The notes: generated by a model from the letters alone, not told the origin. A DNA stretch of 43,866 nucleotides from Sulfobacillus acidophilus (GCA_003023745.1 PXYV01000027.1:1-43866); one strand, 5' to 3'; shown: positions 13,072-22,563, counted from the first letter of the stretch. Translations and numbers: made by a program.

Positions 13072-13701
13072 GTGGATAAAAGAGATCCGATTTCATTTCA
13101 GCAACGCAAGCGTGAGCGGCAAGCCAAGCGCGCGGGTGTCGTCAAACAGCGTCCAACGCAGCGCCCAAGCCCCGCACGGGCCGGGGGAGAAACTGATGAC
13201 GTGCGAGAGTATTGGGCCCGTTTTATTCATCACCCGTTTTCAGGTTCAGGACGATTTCTGTGGACCGAACGGATGCTGTGGGGCAACGCATTGCTGGCCA
13301 GCATCCTAACAACGATTGGCATTGCCGTAGAGGTCGGATTCCACTTGCTTACCATGATTTCTGTGTTCATTAACGCCTTTTTTCTCTTTTTCTTAGCGTA
13401 TTATCTGTTCCCCTGGGTAGCAGACTGGATTTTGCGGCAACACCAAAAGCGTGTCAGTTCGGTCGACACCCTCAAACTCGAAATGATTGTGCTTTCGGGA
13501 TGGTTGGTGATTGCCAGCTTAGTACGCCTAGTACCAGTTTATTACCCTCTTCCCTACTTTGCAGCCCTTTTGGCATTTGCTGTTTTGGTGATGGTAGCCG
13601 TTCATCGGCAAGTTCGGGTGCCGTGGTCGCAATCGGCCCTGGCAACGGCCGGAGGTGTTATGTCGGTAGCCATTGTCATGGCCATTTTGTCGTCATTCTG
13701 A
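13072..13701 (+). CDS. Integral membrane protein of unknown function
   Basis: The 209-residue protein has a basic, Gln/Arg-rich cytoplasmic head of about 55 residues followed by five or so hydrophobic segments between residues 65 and 209 (for example ALLASILTTIGIAVEV, VFINAFFLFFLAYYLFPWV and VLSGWLVIASLVRLVPVYY). The pattern of a soluble head with a compact helix bundle resembles Yip1-like proteins, but no motif proves it. The start is GTG 13072, with AGGCGGTGA about ten bases upstream. It is transcribed divergently from the CoA-binding protein gene. Confidence 0.8.
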   Translation: MDKRDPISFQQRKRERQAKRAGVVKQRPTQRPSPARAGGETDDVREYWARFIHHPFSGSGRFLWTERMLWGNALLASILTTIGIAVEVGFHLLTMISVFINAFFLFFLAYYLFPWVADWILRQHQKRVSSVDTLKLEMIVLSGWLVIASLVRLVPVYYPLPYFAALLAFAVLVMVAVHRQVRVPWSQSALATAGGVMSVAIVMAILSSF

Positions 13702-13929
13702 GCGGGTACGACCAACCTTACGCATCGGGGGCGTCTACCCCGGGACTAGGGTGCGCTGGCCTTGTGAATAAAATTACCGGTATAAAGTCAACAGCAGGCG
13801 GATCTCCGCTCGTCGATATCCTGCTCTAGCTCTTTCAGGTACCAATCCGCTCCCTTCGTTGGCAAGCGTTGTCCACAGCCTGATTCATGCCCGGCCACGT
13901 CAATCAAGCCCTTGCGCCCGAGCGCGAGA
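13702..13929. other. Intergenic region with a possible gene fragment on the minus strand
   Basis: No complete gene is visible. On the minus strand a short open frame (about 13785-13930) reads GRKGLIDVAGHESGCGQRLP and then KGADWYLKELEQDIDERR before a stop. It looks coding-like but has no start and no family I recognise. It may be the tail of a lost gene. Confidence 0.3.
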
Positions 13930-15087
13930 CTAGACCGTACCCCGTTCTTTCAGCACTTGCAGATGCTTTGGTGTCACTCCGATCTGTGCCAAAATGTTCG
14001 CCGTATCTTCCCCTAAACGCCGAGTCCTCGTGTCAATCGGGACTTCCTCGGTTCCTATCCATCGAAAAGGCTGACCAAAATCCGGTATCTTAGTTTTGGT
14101 ATCAACCATCGCGCGTGTGTCGAGCTCTCGCTCCCGCAACGCCTCGCTGACCGTAAGAACAGGCGTACAACAAGCTTCGACGTCGGCAAAGCGCTCGATC
14201 CAGTACGCCTGCGAATGTGCTAAAAATATTTCGGCGATGACGGTTTTCATTTCCTGTTGTCGGTCCATTGGCGCAAATTGCTGACCTACGAACTCTAACA
14301 CCTTTAAGGCTCGACAAAATGTCAGCCAAAATTTCGGTTCTAGGGCACCCACACACATAAAGCGTCCATCTTGTGTGGGATATGTGGTATAGCAGGCGTA
14401 TCCGCCCGACAACACCCCTGTTTGTTGGTCAACACCGCCTGGTCGTAGATTCTCGGCTATCAGCACAGGTAGCCAAGTGAACACTCCATCCAACATGGCT
14501 ACGTCAATCCATTGCGCCACCTGTGTTGATTGCCGAGCCCAAAGTCCCGCTAAAATTGCGATGACCGCCATACTACCGCCGGCTAGGTCGGCAATCGGAA
14601 CACTGGGAACAATGGGAACCCGATCGCCATTGCCGTTGAGCCCAAGAATGCCAGCATAGCCGATGTAATTGATATCATGCCCGGCCTCGTGACTGCGCGG
14701 CCCGGTTTGCCCGTAACCCGTCAACGAACACAATACAATTTGGGCATTTGCCTGTCGAAGATGATCAAAATCAAGTTGCAGGCCCTCCAAAACACCAGGC
14801 CGAAACGACTCCAGCACCACATCGGCGGTTTCGACCAACTGCAAAAAAAGCTTACGCCCGTCATCATGTTTCAAATTGAGGGTCATGCTCTTCTTTCCGC
14901 GGTTTAACAAATGGTGCAACGCACTATGGCCCTGCACGATCGGGCCAAATCCACGGACGTCGTCGGCATGCTCGGGATTTTCAATCTTGATCACCTCCGC
15001 CCCTAAGTCGTTTAACATCAACGAAGCCCAGGGACCGGGCAATAAACGCGACAAGTCTAATACACGAATGCCGCGCAAGGGTGTCAC
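13930..15087 (-). CDS. Class III CoA-transferase (CaiB/BaiF family)
   Basis: This 385-residue protein is full length for family III CoA-transferases / alpha-methylacyl-CoA racemases. The opening MTPLRGIRVLDLSRLLPGPW is followed by LNDLGAEVIKIE, then VVLESFRPGVLEGL, LTGYGQTGP and AGHDINYIGYAG with the catalytic Asp that forms the acyl-CoA anhydride. The sequence GLWARQSTQVAQWIDVAMLDG and the RRLGEDT end also fit. The acyl substrate cannot be read from sequence. It is apparently a single gene between a spacer and the Lon-like gene, and its start has no strong binding site. Confidence 0.93.
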   Translation of the reverse strand: MTPLRGIRVLDLSRLLPGPWASLMLNDLGAEVIKIENPEHADDVRGFGPIVQGHSALHHLLNRGKKSMTLNLKHDDGRKLFLQLVETADVVLESFRPGVLEGLQLDFDHLRQANAQIVLCSLTGYGQTGPRSHEAGHDINYIGYAGILGLNGNGDRVPIVPSVPIADLAGGSMAVIAILAGLWARQSTQVAQWIDVAMLDGVFTWLPVLIAENLRPGGVDQQTGVLSGGYACYTTYPTQDGRFMCVGALEPKFWLTFCRALKVLEFVGQQFAPMDRQQEMKTVIAEIFLAHSQAYWIERFADVEACCTPVLTVSEALRERELDTRAMVDTKTKIPDFGQPFRWIGTEEVPIDTRTRRLGEDTANILAQIGVTPKHLQVLKERGTV

Positions 15088-15198
15088 CGATGCGTCACCA
15101 CCTTAAACAGAGCTTCAATCCATCCTGCTTCGATAACCAGTGCTCGCGCTCTTCGAATCGCGTTTGACGCACACCTTCACGCGCTTGCCTCGTCGTTT

Positions 15199-17532
15199 TT
15201 AGCCATTATGGCGCTTTTGCACCAGGGCCGCAAACAGGTCTAACCGTTCAGCGACCTTACCCATCACCGTATCCGGGCCATCGGACGCACGGCCGGCCGG
15301 AACTCCCGTCAGTACTTCAATGCCCTCGTCGATAGTATCCACAGCCCACAAATGAAACACGCCCTGCTCCAAAGCTTGCTGCACTTCAGTTGACACCATC
15401 AGATGGCGCAAGTTTCGTGCGGGGATCATGACCCCTTCGTGGCCTGTCAGGCCACGTGATTGACACGTCCTAAAAAACCCTTCAATCTTGTGGTTGACGC
15501 CGCCAATAGGTTGGATCGCACCGTATTGGTCAACCGAACCCGTTACGGCAATGCCCTGATTGATGCCGATCCCTGCCATGGCCGAGATCAAGGCATATAA
15601 CTCGGCGCTTGAGGCACTGTCTCCATCAACCTCGTCGTACATCTGCTCGAACCCGATACTCGCACTCAACGATAAGGGGTGTTCACTGCCGAAGCGTCCC
15701 GAAAAAAATCCACTCAACGTTAAAACGCCTTTACTGTGGGTTGTGCCGGACTGCCGCGTTTGCCGCTCAATATTAACGATTCCACGTTCCCCTGCCCACA
15801 CGCTGGCAGTAATGCGAGAAGGATGCCCAAACGGTGCGTCACCCGCGCTCATCACAGCCAAGCCATTCACTTGCCCCACCACGTAGCCTTCCGTTTGAAT
15901 GAGAAGCGTCCCATCAGCAATGAGTCGATGCATCAGATCGCTAGGCCCTTGCGAGCGTTCTCGGCGAGCCATTAAGGCACTAAGCACATGCCGACGTTCG
16001 ATCAAGGTCGAGTTCTCAGCCTCCGCCCAAACCTCCGACTCTTTTAACACAGCCAAAAGTTCGCCGATCCGGGTCGACAGGCGGTCTTGATCTTCGGCCA
16101 GTTCGGCAGCCAACTCCAGCAGGGCTGCCACCGCCCCCCCGGAGGGGCCCCGGCCCTTAATACGAGCCGTAGACACGGTATGGGCCAGATGATTGATATT
16201 GACTGCCGTAGCGGCCATGTCGGCCGCAAAATCCGCTTTCACCGTAAAAAGGCGCCGAAAATCGGGATCGTAATTGTACAAAGCATAGTAAGTAGCTGGC
16301 TGCCCCATCAAAACAATGGTCAGATCCAGTGCGATCGGTTCAGGTTGAAAGATAGTAGGCCGCATCCAATTCATAGCTTCTGGTGCATTCTCCACTTTCA
16401 CGCTGGCTTCGCGCAGCACCCGCTTTAATGCACTATACGCATACGGTTCTTGCAACAACTCTTCGGCACTCATGACCAAAAAACCACCGTTGGCCTTCAG
16501 GATGCTGCCAGCCACAATTCCTTGAAGACTGGCCACCAGCATTCCCTGTACTTGCATGTAGTTAATCTGGCCAAACAATTTTGCAAAGCTCGGATTGCTT
16601 TCAAAAATGACAGGCGCCCCACTATCAGGTTCATGCTCCACAATGACTTGCACGGCATACCGACTAACCCAAACTCCTGCATCATCCGTATCTTCACGGC
16701 GGAGATCGTCCAAATGCCTTAAGCTGTCGTGTAAAATTCCTTGAAAATAGTCGGCCGCGGCAGTGCCCTGATAGGCACGCACGGCCGTCTCCAGCAGATG
16801 CCCTGCGGTATTCTCGGCTGTTTCTTGGTCCATCGCCGCCAAAGCCGTTCGCGCTTCCCGATCTAACGCGCGAATCCGGTGTAAAATCAATTCTAAAGGT
16901 TCTTCTAATTTTTTTTGCCGTTTCTGAATGTTGGCTTTGATTGAATCTGGCAGTTCCTGAAATTCCTGCGGACGAAACGGCTGGCCATCAGGCTTCAGCG
17001 GTAACGTCAGCACCTGTCCGGTTGGGGCCGTCTGGATGCCAAACCCTAGCGTCCGCGCTTGCTCAGACAACTCCCTCCACATGTTTTGCTGCCGCGTTTC
17101 GAATTCTCCTAAGAGACCTTGACGATGATGCGCATAAGCCTCCGATTCGAAGACATCTCGCAAAGATTTGTACAGTGATCGCACAAAATCCTCGACTTCG
17201 CGCTGAAATTGCCGGCCCTTTCCTGCCGATAACGCGATCGCCTGAGGCTCGTTCTCACGCCCAAAGCGTGGCACATAACACCAATCCTCCGGGGTTGGCC
17301 GTGCGGCGGCCCATTTTTCTAGGCGATTGCGAATATAAGTGCGCTTGCCCGTGCCGGTGGGGCCGACTAAAAACAGATGAGCTCCCATGGCTAACCCAAA
17401 CTCAATCGCCCGTTGTGCGCGATCCTGGCCGACAAGCGCGTCCGCGTGGTCTGGGTCTGGTTCACCAAAGTCCGATTCTGAATACGTGCGGCGAGCCTTT
17501 TGCCACTCCACCACCCAGCGACTAGCATCCAT
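15199..17532 (-). CDS. Lon-like ATP-dependent protease (LonC/YcbZ type)
   Basis: The 777-residue protein has an AAA module with a P-loop GPTGTGK at 57-63, a long helical insert (about 100-330), a second ATPase part with ILKANGGFLVMSAEELL as the Walker B-like strand, and a C-terminal Lon protease domain. The catalytic Ser is 639 in DGDSASSAE and the Lys is 682 in GGVNHKIEG. This layout matches the AAA_32/Lon_C group found in many Bacillota, which is separate from housekeeping LonA. It would degrade or remodel proteins in the cytosol. A GGAGGAGAGGAGAGGGAG stretch precedes the ATG at 17532, and an extended -10 (TGCGATAAT) lies further upstream. Confidence 0.93.
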   Translation of the reverse strand: MDASRWVVEWQKARRTYSESDFGEPDPDHADALVGQDRAQRAIEFGLAMGAHLFLVGPTGTGKRTYIRNRLEKWAAARPTPEDWCYVPRFGRENEPQAIALSAGKGRQFQREVEDFVRSLYKSLRDVFESEAYAHHRQGLLGEFETRQQNMWRELSEQARTLGFGIQTAPTGQVLTLPLKPDGQPFRPQEFQELPDSIKANIQKRQKKLEEPLELILHRIRALDREARTALAAMDQETAENTAGHLLETAVRAYQGTAAADYFQGILHDSLRHLDDLRREDTDDAGVWVSRYAVQVIVEHEPDSGAPVIFESNPSFAKLFGQINYMQVQGMLVASLQGIVAGSILKANGGFLVMSAEELLQEPYAYSALKRVLREASVKVENAPEAMNWMRPTIFQPEPIALDLTIVLMGQPATYYALYNYDPDFRRLFTVKADFAADMAATAVNINHLAHTVSTARIKGRGPSGGAVAALLELAAELAEDQDRLSTRIGELLAVLKESEVWAEAENSTLIERRHVLSALMARRERSQGPSDLMHRLIADGTLLIQTEGYVVGQVNGLAVMSAGDAPFGHPSRITASVWAGERGIVNIERQTRQSGTTHSKGVLTLSGFFSGRFGSEHPLSLSASIGFEQMYDEVDGDSASSAELYALISAMAGIGINQGIAVTGSVDQYGAIQPIGGVNHKIEGFFRTCQSRGLTGHEGVMIPARNLRHLMVSTEVQQALEQGVFHLWAVDTIDEGIEVLTGVPAGRASDGPDTVMGKVAERLDLFAALVQKRHNG

Positions 17533-17703
17533 GACTCCCTCTCCTCTCCTCCAATTTACATTATCGCATCCAAATCTCGCGCCAAAATGACCACCCGATC
17601 CAAATTACAGGGTCAGGTGGCCACTTGGCAATCAATTAACCTATCGTTATTGTCACTAGTCACCCAATAGCCGAATGAAAAGGCAGGGGAAGAATTGTCT
17701 CAC

Positions 17704-18855
17704 CTACATTTGTTGCACTCGCGTGTCCACTGCCACAGCCTGTTTCGGTACAGGGGGCGCTGTCTTGCGCCGTGCCGCGCGGCCGATAAGCCACGGGCTG
17801 AAGGGCGTCTTGCCGATCAAAATCATCAGGACACCGGATGCGGCCACCAAAAGCACAACCGTGAAAGCATCCAATACAAACGAAAAATGATACAACCGAA
17901 ACCTCGCTAAAAGGTCGGTCCAGTACTGCAACAGCATGGGATGCACCAGATAGATGCCAAAGCTGACATCCGCAATAAACTTAACCAGTTGCCACCGCTT
18001 GGGATTGACCATTCGCGCTTTCTCGTAACGCACGCCAATCGCCGTTAGGAGAATAATGCACATCATCGCCCACGGCACCATAGCCGGTTGAATCACCGAA
18101 TCCGCCATGGTCATGTTGTGGCCAAGATAGGTCTGCGCAAAAAACTCAGCCAACATCAAGGACGCGGTAGCCAAACTCCACCAAAGCACGGTCCGCATAT
18201 GCGTTGCCAGCCAATCCCGCACTTGCGGCCAATAGAGCGCAGCCACGCCTCCCAAGACAAAATACCCGGTGTACGTCCAAAACTCGTCGCCCACATGTTG
18301 GTTGATGAATCCCGTGCCATGGCCGTACTGGTCGTACGCCATAAGCGCCATTTGAAAAACCGTGGCACTGGCTACCACCCAAATGGGATACTTCTTCGCC
18401 ACCTTCATCAAGGCTAAAAACAGCGGCAACACCAGATAGAACTGCATGGTAATCAGCAAATAATACAACTGGAACCACGCACCGCCGTCGAGCAAGTCCC
18501 GTCCATACGTGCCCAGGAAGTTCAAAAATCCATCATTAAATCCGCCCTTGAGGAGTAAAATATAGGCGGCACTCCAGATAAGATACGGGAACAAGACGAG
18601 TTTGTAGCGCTTCGCCCACACCTGGCCCCATCGATTGTTCTTGCCAAACAGTGAATAGGTTAGCACGAAACCCGTTAATGCCATGAACGACTCGCGCGTA
18701 AAATGCATCAGCGCCAGAACTGCCCCTGACGAGACCCAGTGACCTCCATTAGCCATATACCATGTCGAGTGCACCGCGACAACCCCTACGATGGTCGCCG
18801 CACGCACCAAATCCGCGGCCTCCACATAGGCCTTCTTGGCCGCTACCGCTGCCAT
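17704..18855 (-). CDS. Membrane acyltransferase (acyltransferase 3 family)
   Basis: The 383-residue protein has about ten hydrophobic segments and the acyltransferase 3 / OafA-like opening AADLVRAATIVGVVAVHSTW, with the conserved His after the first helix, followed by FTRESFMALTGFVLTYS. A late segment, FGIYLVHPMLLQYW, is also typical of the family. Such enzymes move acyl groups from the cytosol to sugars, lipids or small molecules across the membrane. The gene start overlaps the end of the acyl-CoA ligase gene by 13 bases. This suggests that the ligase supplies the activated acyl group, although that is inference. Confidence 0.9.
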   Translation of the reverse strand: MAAVAAKKAYVEAADLVRAATIVGVVAVHSTWYMANGGHWVSSGAVLALMHFTRESFMALTGFVLTYSLFGKNNRWGQVWAKRYKLVLFPYLIWSAAYILLLKGGFNDGFLNFLGTYGRDLLDGGAWFQLYYLLITMQFYLVLPLFLALMKVAKKYPIWVVASATVFQMALMAYDQYGHGTGFINQHVGDEFWTYTGYFVLGGVAALYWPQVRDWLATHMRTVLWWSLATASLMLAEFFAQTYLGHNMTMADSVIQPAMVPWAMMCIILLTAIGVRYEKARMVNPKRWQLVKFIADVSFGIYLVHPMLLQYWTDLLARFRLYHFSFVLDAFTVVLLVAASGVLMILIGKTPFSPWLIGRAARRKTAPPVPKQAVAVDTRVQQM

Positions 18856-20285
18856 CCTCCGCCCCCCTCACCAATTTGTCGACGGAGATCTTGGCGTGCT
18901 ACCTTCCCAGTACTGCCCTTAGGCAGACTTCGAACTACAAAGTACTCGGCAGGCTGCTTAAAGCGGGCTAGCCCCAGGGCTGCCCATTCGCTGAGTCCTT
19001 CGATGACTAAAGCATCTTCATCCCGGGCCACTACAAAAGCGACTGGCTCCTCTCCCAACACCGGATGAGGCCGTCCCACGACCGCGCAATCCGCCACTTG
19101 GGGGTGCGTTAACAGCCACTCTTCGACTTCCCGAGGAAAAATTTTTTCTCCGCCGCGATTAATAATATCACGGCTTCGTCCATCAAGATATAAGTATCCG
19201 TCCGCATCGAGGTGTCCCAAATCACCCGTTGGATACCAACCATTGTGCATAATCTCCCGAGCCCATTGATTCGGCCCCCATCGCGGATCCAACACACCGC
19301 GACCCCGAATTTCCACCGCGCCACGCTCCCCAGCAGGAAGGCGCTCACCGTGCGGGCCGACGACTCGCACCTCGATACCGCGCGGCAAACCTACCGCGCC
19401 CAGACGACAACCCTGTCCCGGCAGCGGATTGGCCGCAATTTGGCTCGACGCTTCCGTCATTCCATACGTTTCAACTACACCAATATGGAAACGCTGTTCG
19501 ATCCGCTCCCGCGTCGCCGCTGGAAGCGGGGCCGACGCCGATCGAATAAAGCGAATGCGCTCGGGATGAAGAGGAGCCTCCGGTCTTGAGCTCAGTACCA
19601 TTAAAATCGAAGGTACCGCATTTATCCAGGTGGCCCCAAAATCCTCGACCAGCCGCCAAAACTCCGATCCATGAAACCCATCTGGTATACATGCCGCGGC
19701 ACCAGCACGCAGACTGCCCAACACCGCCACCACCAGCGCATTAATGTGAAACAAAGGCAAGGGCGAAAATCCCCGATCCCTCGTATCCAGTTGATGGGCT
19801 TCCACCACTTGCCCAGCAGTATGCCACAAGGCATCAAAAGACAGGCCTACCGGCTTAGGATCTCCCGTCGACCCCGATGTCAGCAAAATGACTCCCGCTC
19901 CCGTGTCGTGGCGATAATGAAGCGCCGATGAACTCATGAGAGTCGTAGGCCGATGCTGCCCGTCGAACAACTCTGTGCTTCCACTTTTCTCCAGGGTGCG
20001 TCGGACATCGTCTTGCGGAGCGGCTGGGTTCAACGGCACAGCAACTGCCTGAATGCTGAGAACCGACAAAAACCACAACACAAATTCTCCGGGGTCTTGG
20101 ATATTCAGTGCCACCCGCCGACCTTGACCCACGCCCCAATGACGCAGTGCTGAGCCTCGTTCAAAGACCTCTTGGGCGAGCTGCGCATAGGTATAGTGGG
20201 ATCCGGTGTTTGTCACTAAATATTCCTGTTGCGACCAACGATCGCGGATGATTTGATGTAGATCCCAAAACTGTTCTCGAGCCAT
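18843..20285 (-). CDS. AMP-forming acyl-CoA ligase
   Basis: This ANL-superfamily enzyme is 480 residues, short for the group. Motifs in order are VILLTSGSTGDPKP (phosphate loop), VVETYGMTEAS, YPTGDLGHLD, GRSRDIINRGGEKIFPREVEE (hinge) and LPKGSTGKVARQDLR with the catalytic Lys. It should activate a carboxylic acid to an acyl-AMP and then acyl-CoA. The size and motifs fit oxalate-, malonate- or short-chain-type ligases, but the substrate is not determined. ATG 20285 has GGGGGAGG five bases upstream. It is the middle gene of an operon after the MFS transporter (23-base gap) and before the acyltransferase. Confidence 0.93.
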   Translation of the reverse strand: MAREQFWDLHQIIRDRWSQQEYLVTNTGSHYTYAQLAQEVFERGSALRHWGVGQGRRVALNIQDPGEFVLWFLSVLSIQAVAVPLNPAAPQDDVRRTLEKSGSTELFDGQHRPTTLMSSSALHYRHDTGAGVILLTSGSTGDPKPVGLSFDALWHTAGQVVEAHQLDTRDRGFSPLPLFHINALVVAVLGSLRAGAAACIPDGFHGSEFWRLVEDFGATWINAVPSILMVLSSRPEAPLHPERIRFIRSASAPLPAATRERIEQRFHIGVVETYGMTEASSQIAANPLPGQGCRLGAVGLPRGIEVRVVGPHGERLPAGERGAVEIRGRGVLDPRWGPNQWAREIMHNGWYPTGDLGHLDADGYLYLDGRSRDIINRGGEKIFPREVEEWLLTHPQVADCAVVGRPHPVLGEEPVAFVVARDEDALVIEGLSEWAALGLARFKQPAEYFVVRSLPKGSTGKVARQDLRRQIGEGGGGWQR

Positions 20286-20308
20286 GTTGTCCTCCCCCTA
20301 GAGCGCTC

Positions 20309-21658
20309 TTACAGGCCTGCCGATGCCGATCCCACCAACACGCGTTCTCCAACCTTCCGTTCTTCTAAAACCTGGCCCTTCGTTTCCCGCCCCAGTACGG
20401 CCACCGCCAACGCACCAAAGCATGCCACCGCAGCAACGAACACAAAACTTCCACGAATGCCGCTTGACGACAACATGACCGCCATAATATAGGGGGCCAA
20501 GGCACCACCCAACAATCGTGCCATACCTTCAGCCAAACCTACTCCTGTCCCCCGAATGGCGGTTGGATATTGCTCGGCTGTATAGATTTTTACCGCAGGA
20601 TCCACCGCCACTCCAAAAAAGGCCAAAACCATTCCCATGCCAACGATCATGAGCGTCGAGCGCGCCGCCGGAAATAACAACGCTGCCGCTGCCGCAATAA
20701 GAGTAAACCCCACTATGACAGGCTTTCTGCCCACCCGTTCCACCACCCATGCTTCAAAAAACTTGCCGGGCACGGACGCTGCCATGATAAGAGCCGCAAA
20801 TTCCAAGACCAGTGGGCCTGTAATGTGCTCTTTCGACAAGATTGTGGGCATAAAGTTCATAATCGCGTAGAAAACAAACAGAATACTTGGAAAGGCAATC
20901 CATAACATTACGGTGCGACGGCGATAGCCACGCGAAAATACTACTCGATAGGGCCGGCGAGGTGGACGATCTAACGTTACTGACTCAATTTCTTCTCGGG
21001 CCTCGCTGCCTATTTTTGCGAGAATGAGCTCCGCTTCAGCCCCGCGTCCTTGTGACCGTAGCCAACGCGGTGATTCCGGTAGCCACACACCCAAAATGCC
21101 CGCGTACACCAACCCAATTCCTCCCAGGAAAAAGAGGATGCGCCAGCCCGTCAAAAGCCCGGTCGTGCCCATGATCCATCCGCCCACCAGAGGCGCAGCA
21201 AAATAGCCCACCGACAAGAAAGCGTCGAGAATTCCGGCTACCCGTCCTCGTGCTTGCTTTGGACTCAATTCTGCTAACAACGTATAGGGCAAGGGGAACA
21301 TAGCGCCTAAGCCCAGTCCCGCGAAGAAGCGGAGCAACAGCACAACCTGCCATCCCGGTGCAAATCCTGTGACAAACGTTAACAGCGAGTACCATATCAA
21401 GGACGCAATCAGAAGGCGCTTGCGACCCAAACGATCGGCGAGAAACCCGGACGGCACCACGCCAATAACAATCCCGACAGCTGCCGACGCTACTAAAAGA
21501 CCCGTATCCGAGCCGGTAAGGTGAAACAATTGCTTAAAAGGCAACAGTACGACACTCATGAGTCCGATGTCGTACGATTCAATGAACCAGGCTAAAGCGG
21601 CCAAAATTAGCCAAAACGCTTGGGACGCGGTAATGCCCCAAAATCGCCTGTCCGTCAC
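20309..21658 (-). CDS. MFS transporter, carboxylate/aromatic acid-type
   Basis: The 449-residue protein has twelve predicted membrane segments and both MFS signatures. These are GFLADRLGRKRLLI between helices 2 and 3 and its second-half counterpart VVERVGRKPVIVG, plus PESPRWL at the end of helix 6. The DIGLMSVVLLPF stretch in helix 1 and GRVAGILDAF are typical of proton symporters for niacin, benzoate or other organic acids. GTG 21658 (GGAGG eight bases upstream) fits better than TTG 21673, which lies inside that site. It is the first gene of the operon with the acyl-CoA ligase, so the substrate is probably an acid that the ligase then activates. Confidence 0.9.
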   Translation of the reverse strand: MTDRRFWGITASQAFWLILAALAWFIESYDIGLMSVVLLPFKQLFHLTGSDTGLLVASAAVGIVIGVVPSGFLADRLGRKRLLIASLIWYSLLTFVTGFAPGWQVVLLLRFFAGLGLGAMFPLPYTLLAELSPKQARGRVAGILDAFLSVGYFAAPLVGGWIMGTTGLLTGWRILFFLGGIGLVYAGILGVWLPESPRWLRSQGRGAEAELILAKIGSEAREEIESVTLDRPPRRPYRVVFSRGYRRRTVMLWIAFPSILFVFYAIMNFMPTILSKEHITGPLVLEFAALIMAASVPGKFFEAWVVERVGRKPVIVGFTLIAAAAALLFPAARSTLMIVGMGMVLAFFGVAVDPAVKIYTAEQYPTAIRGTGVGLAEGMARLLGGALAPYIMAVMLSSSGIRGSFVFVAAVACFGALAVAVLGRETKGQVLEERKVGERVLVGSASAGL

Positions 21659-21691
21659 GACCCTCGCCTCCAATAGCCCTTTGTCGCTGTT

Positions 21692-21738
21692 ATCATACCA
21701 ACCTTAGATAAATTAAGCCTGAACCCAACCTTAAGGTT
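21692..21738 (-). promoter_or_regulatory. MFS operon promoter with repeated operator-like sites
   Basis: On the minus strand a -10-like TATGAT (21692-21697) is directly preceded by TAAGGTTGG (21698-21706). The same nonamer recurs at 21725-21733, where it forms half of a perfect 12-base palindrome AACCTTAAGGTT (21727-21738). The 27-base spacing of the repeats over the promoter suggests a regulator site. Confidence 0.5.
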
Positions 21739-21777
21739 TACTGAATACGTCAACGTGGGCGTTGGGGTCTGCCCAGT

Positions 21778-22485
21778 TTAAGGGCGGAGGGAACCCAGCG
21801 CAGCTCCAATCAGGGCACCCACGAGCGCGGACAAGGAGACCAGTGCGCTAAAGGATAGGAGGCTTTTTACCAGCGCAGTACGGGTGGCCAGTGCTTTGGC
21901 GGCTCCGAGGGATGCGGCGGCAGCCAACGACGTGGCCCAACTGAGATTACGCGCGGCTACCAATGAAAGGGGCAATAGATACGGAAGAACCGGAGGTGCC
22001 GAACCTAACACGACGGCGATTCCCATCACTAACGCATTTTTTAGCGGAGTTTCGCTGCGATGCGCATGTATGCCGAGGTGTTCACGGGCCATAAACCGAA
22101 TCCACCGTTGCCCGTCGCGCACGATGCGGGCGGTCGTCACCGGCACAGCCGGATCAGGCAGACCAATTTCGGTGAGGAGTCGCGCTACATGATGTTTTTC
22201 GCGCCGCGGATATTGACGAATGGCACGGGCCTGGTCGGCAATCTCCTTGCGCATGAAGTCATTTTCCGAAGCGGTTGCCAGAAACGAGCCAACCGCCATG
22301 GACACCATGTTAGCACTGATCGCGGATAAGCTTGCAATGACGATGGAAAAATGACTCTGATGGGATAACGCTTCCCCGGATACCAATCCAATTGTGGCTA
22401 CCAATCCATCGTTCAGGCCAAAAATCCCTTCACGGACAATACCACTCTTGCTCCCGTTGGAACTGTCCTGACAAGACTTTTTCAT
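21778..22485 (-). CDS. VIT1/CCC1-family metal transporter
   Basis: The protein (235 residues from ATG 22485) carries the VIT1/CCC1 signature GIVREGIFGLNDGLVATIGLVSG in its first membrane helix, a second helix with SANMVSMAVGSFLATASE, a charged cytoplasmic loop with a His/Glu-rich segment, and three more hydrophobic helices at the C-terminus. The family moves Fe(II) or Mn(II) out of the cytosol. GTG 22527 would give 249 residues but overlaps the ribosome binding site GGAGG. ATG 22485 overlaps the stop of a short upstream frame. The Fe-rich habitats of Sulfobacillus-like bacteria would fit, but this is inference. Confidence 0.9.
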   Translation of the reverse strand: MKKSCQDSSNGSKSGIVREGIFGLNDGLVATIGLVSGEALSHQSHFSIVIASLSAISANMVSMAVGSFLATASENDFMRKEIADQARAIRQYPRREKHHVARLLTEIGLPDPAVPVTTARIVRDGQRWIRFMAREHLGIHAHRSETPLKNALVMGIAVVLGSAPPVLPYLLPLSLVAARNLSWATSLAAAASLGAAKALATRTALVKSLLSFSALVSLSALVGALIGAALGSLRP

Positions 22486-22534
22486 ACCGCCGGCCTCAGC
22501 AATGGCATGAAGACACCTCCATAACACAGTGTCT
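22482..22534 (-). promoter_or_regulatory. Possible leader peptide and hairpin before the metal transporter
   Basis: GGAGG (22516-22520) is followed after seven bases by ATG 22508, which opens an eight-codon frame (MPLLRPAV) ending in TGA that overlaps the transporter ATG as ATGA. The arms AGACAC/GTGTCT (22511-22516 and 22529-22534) could fold and mask the GGAGG. Confidence 0.4.
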
Positions 22535-22563
22535 CCCTTATGCCTTCAGCCTATCACACAGAA

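Noticed and set aside
17585..17626. Hairpin between the Lon-like gene and the acyltransferase
   Set aside because: The arms TGACCACC/GGTGGCCA are imperfect and there is no T run, so the evidence is too weak for a terminator call.
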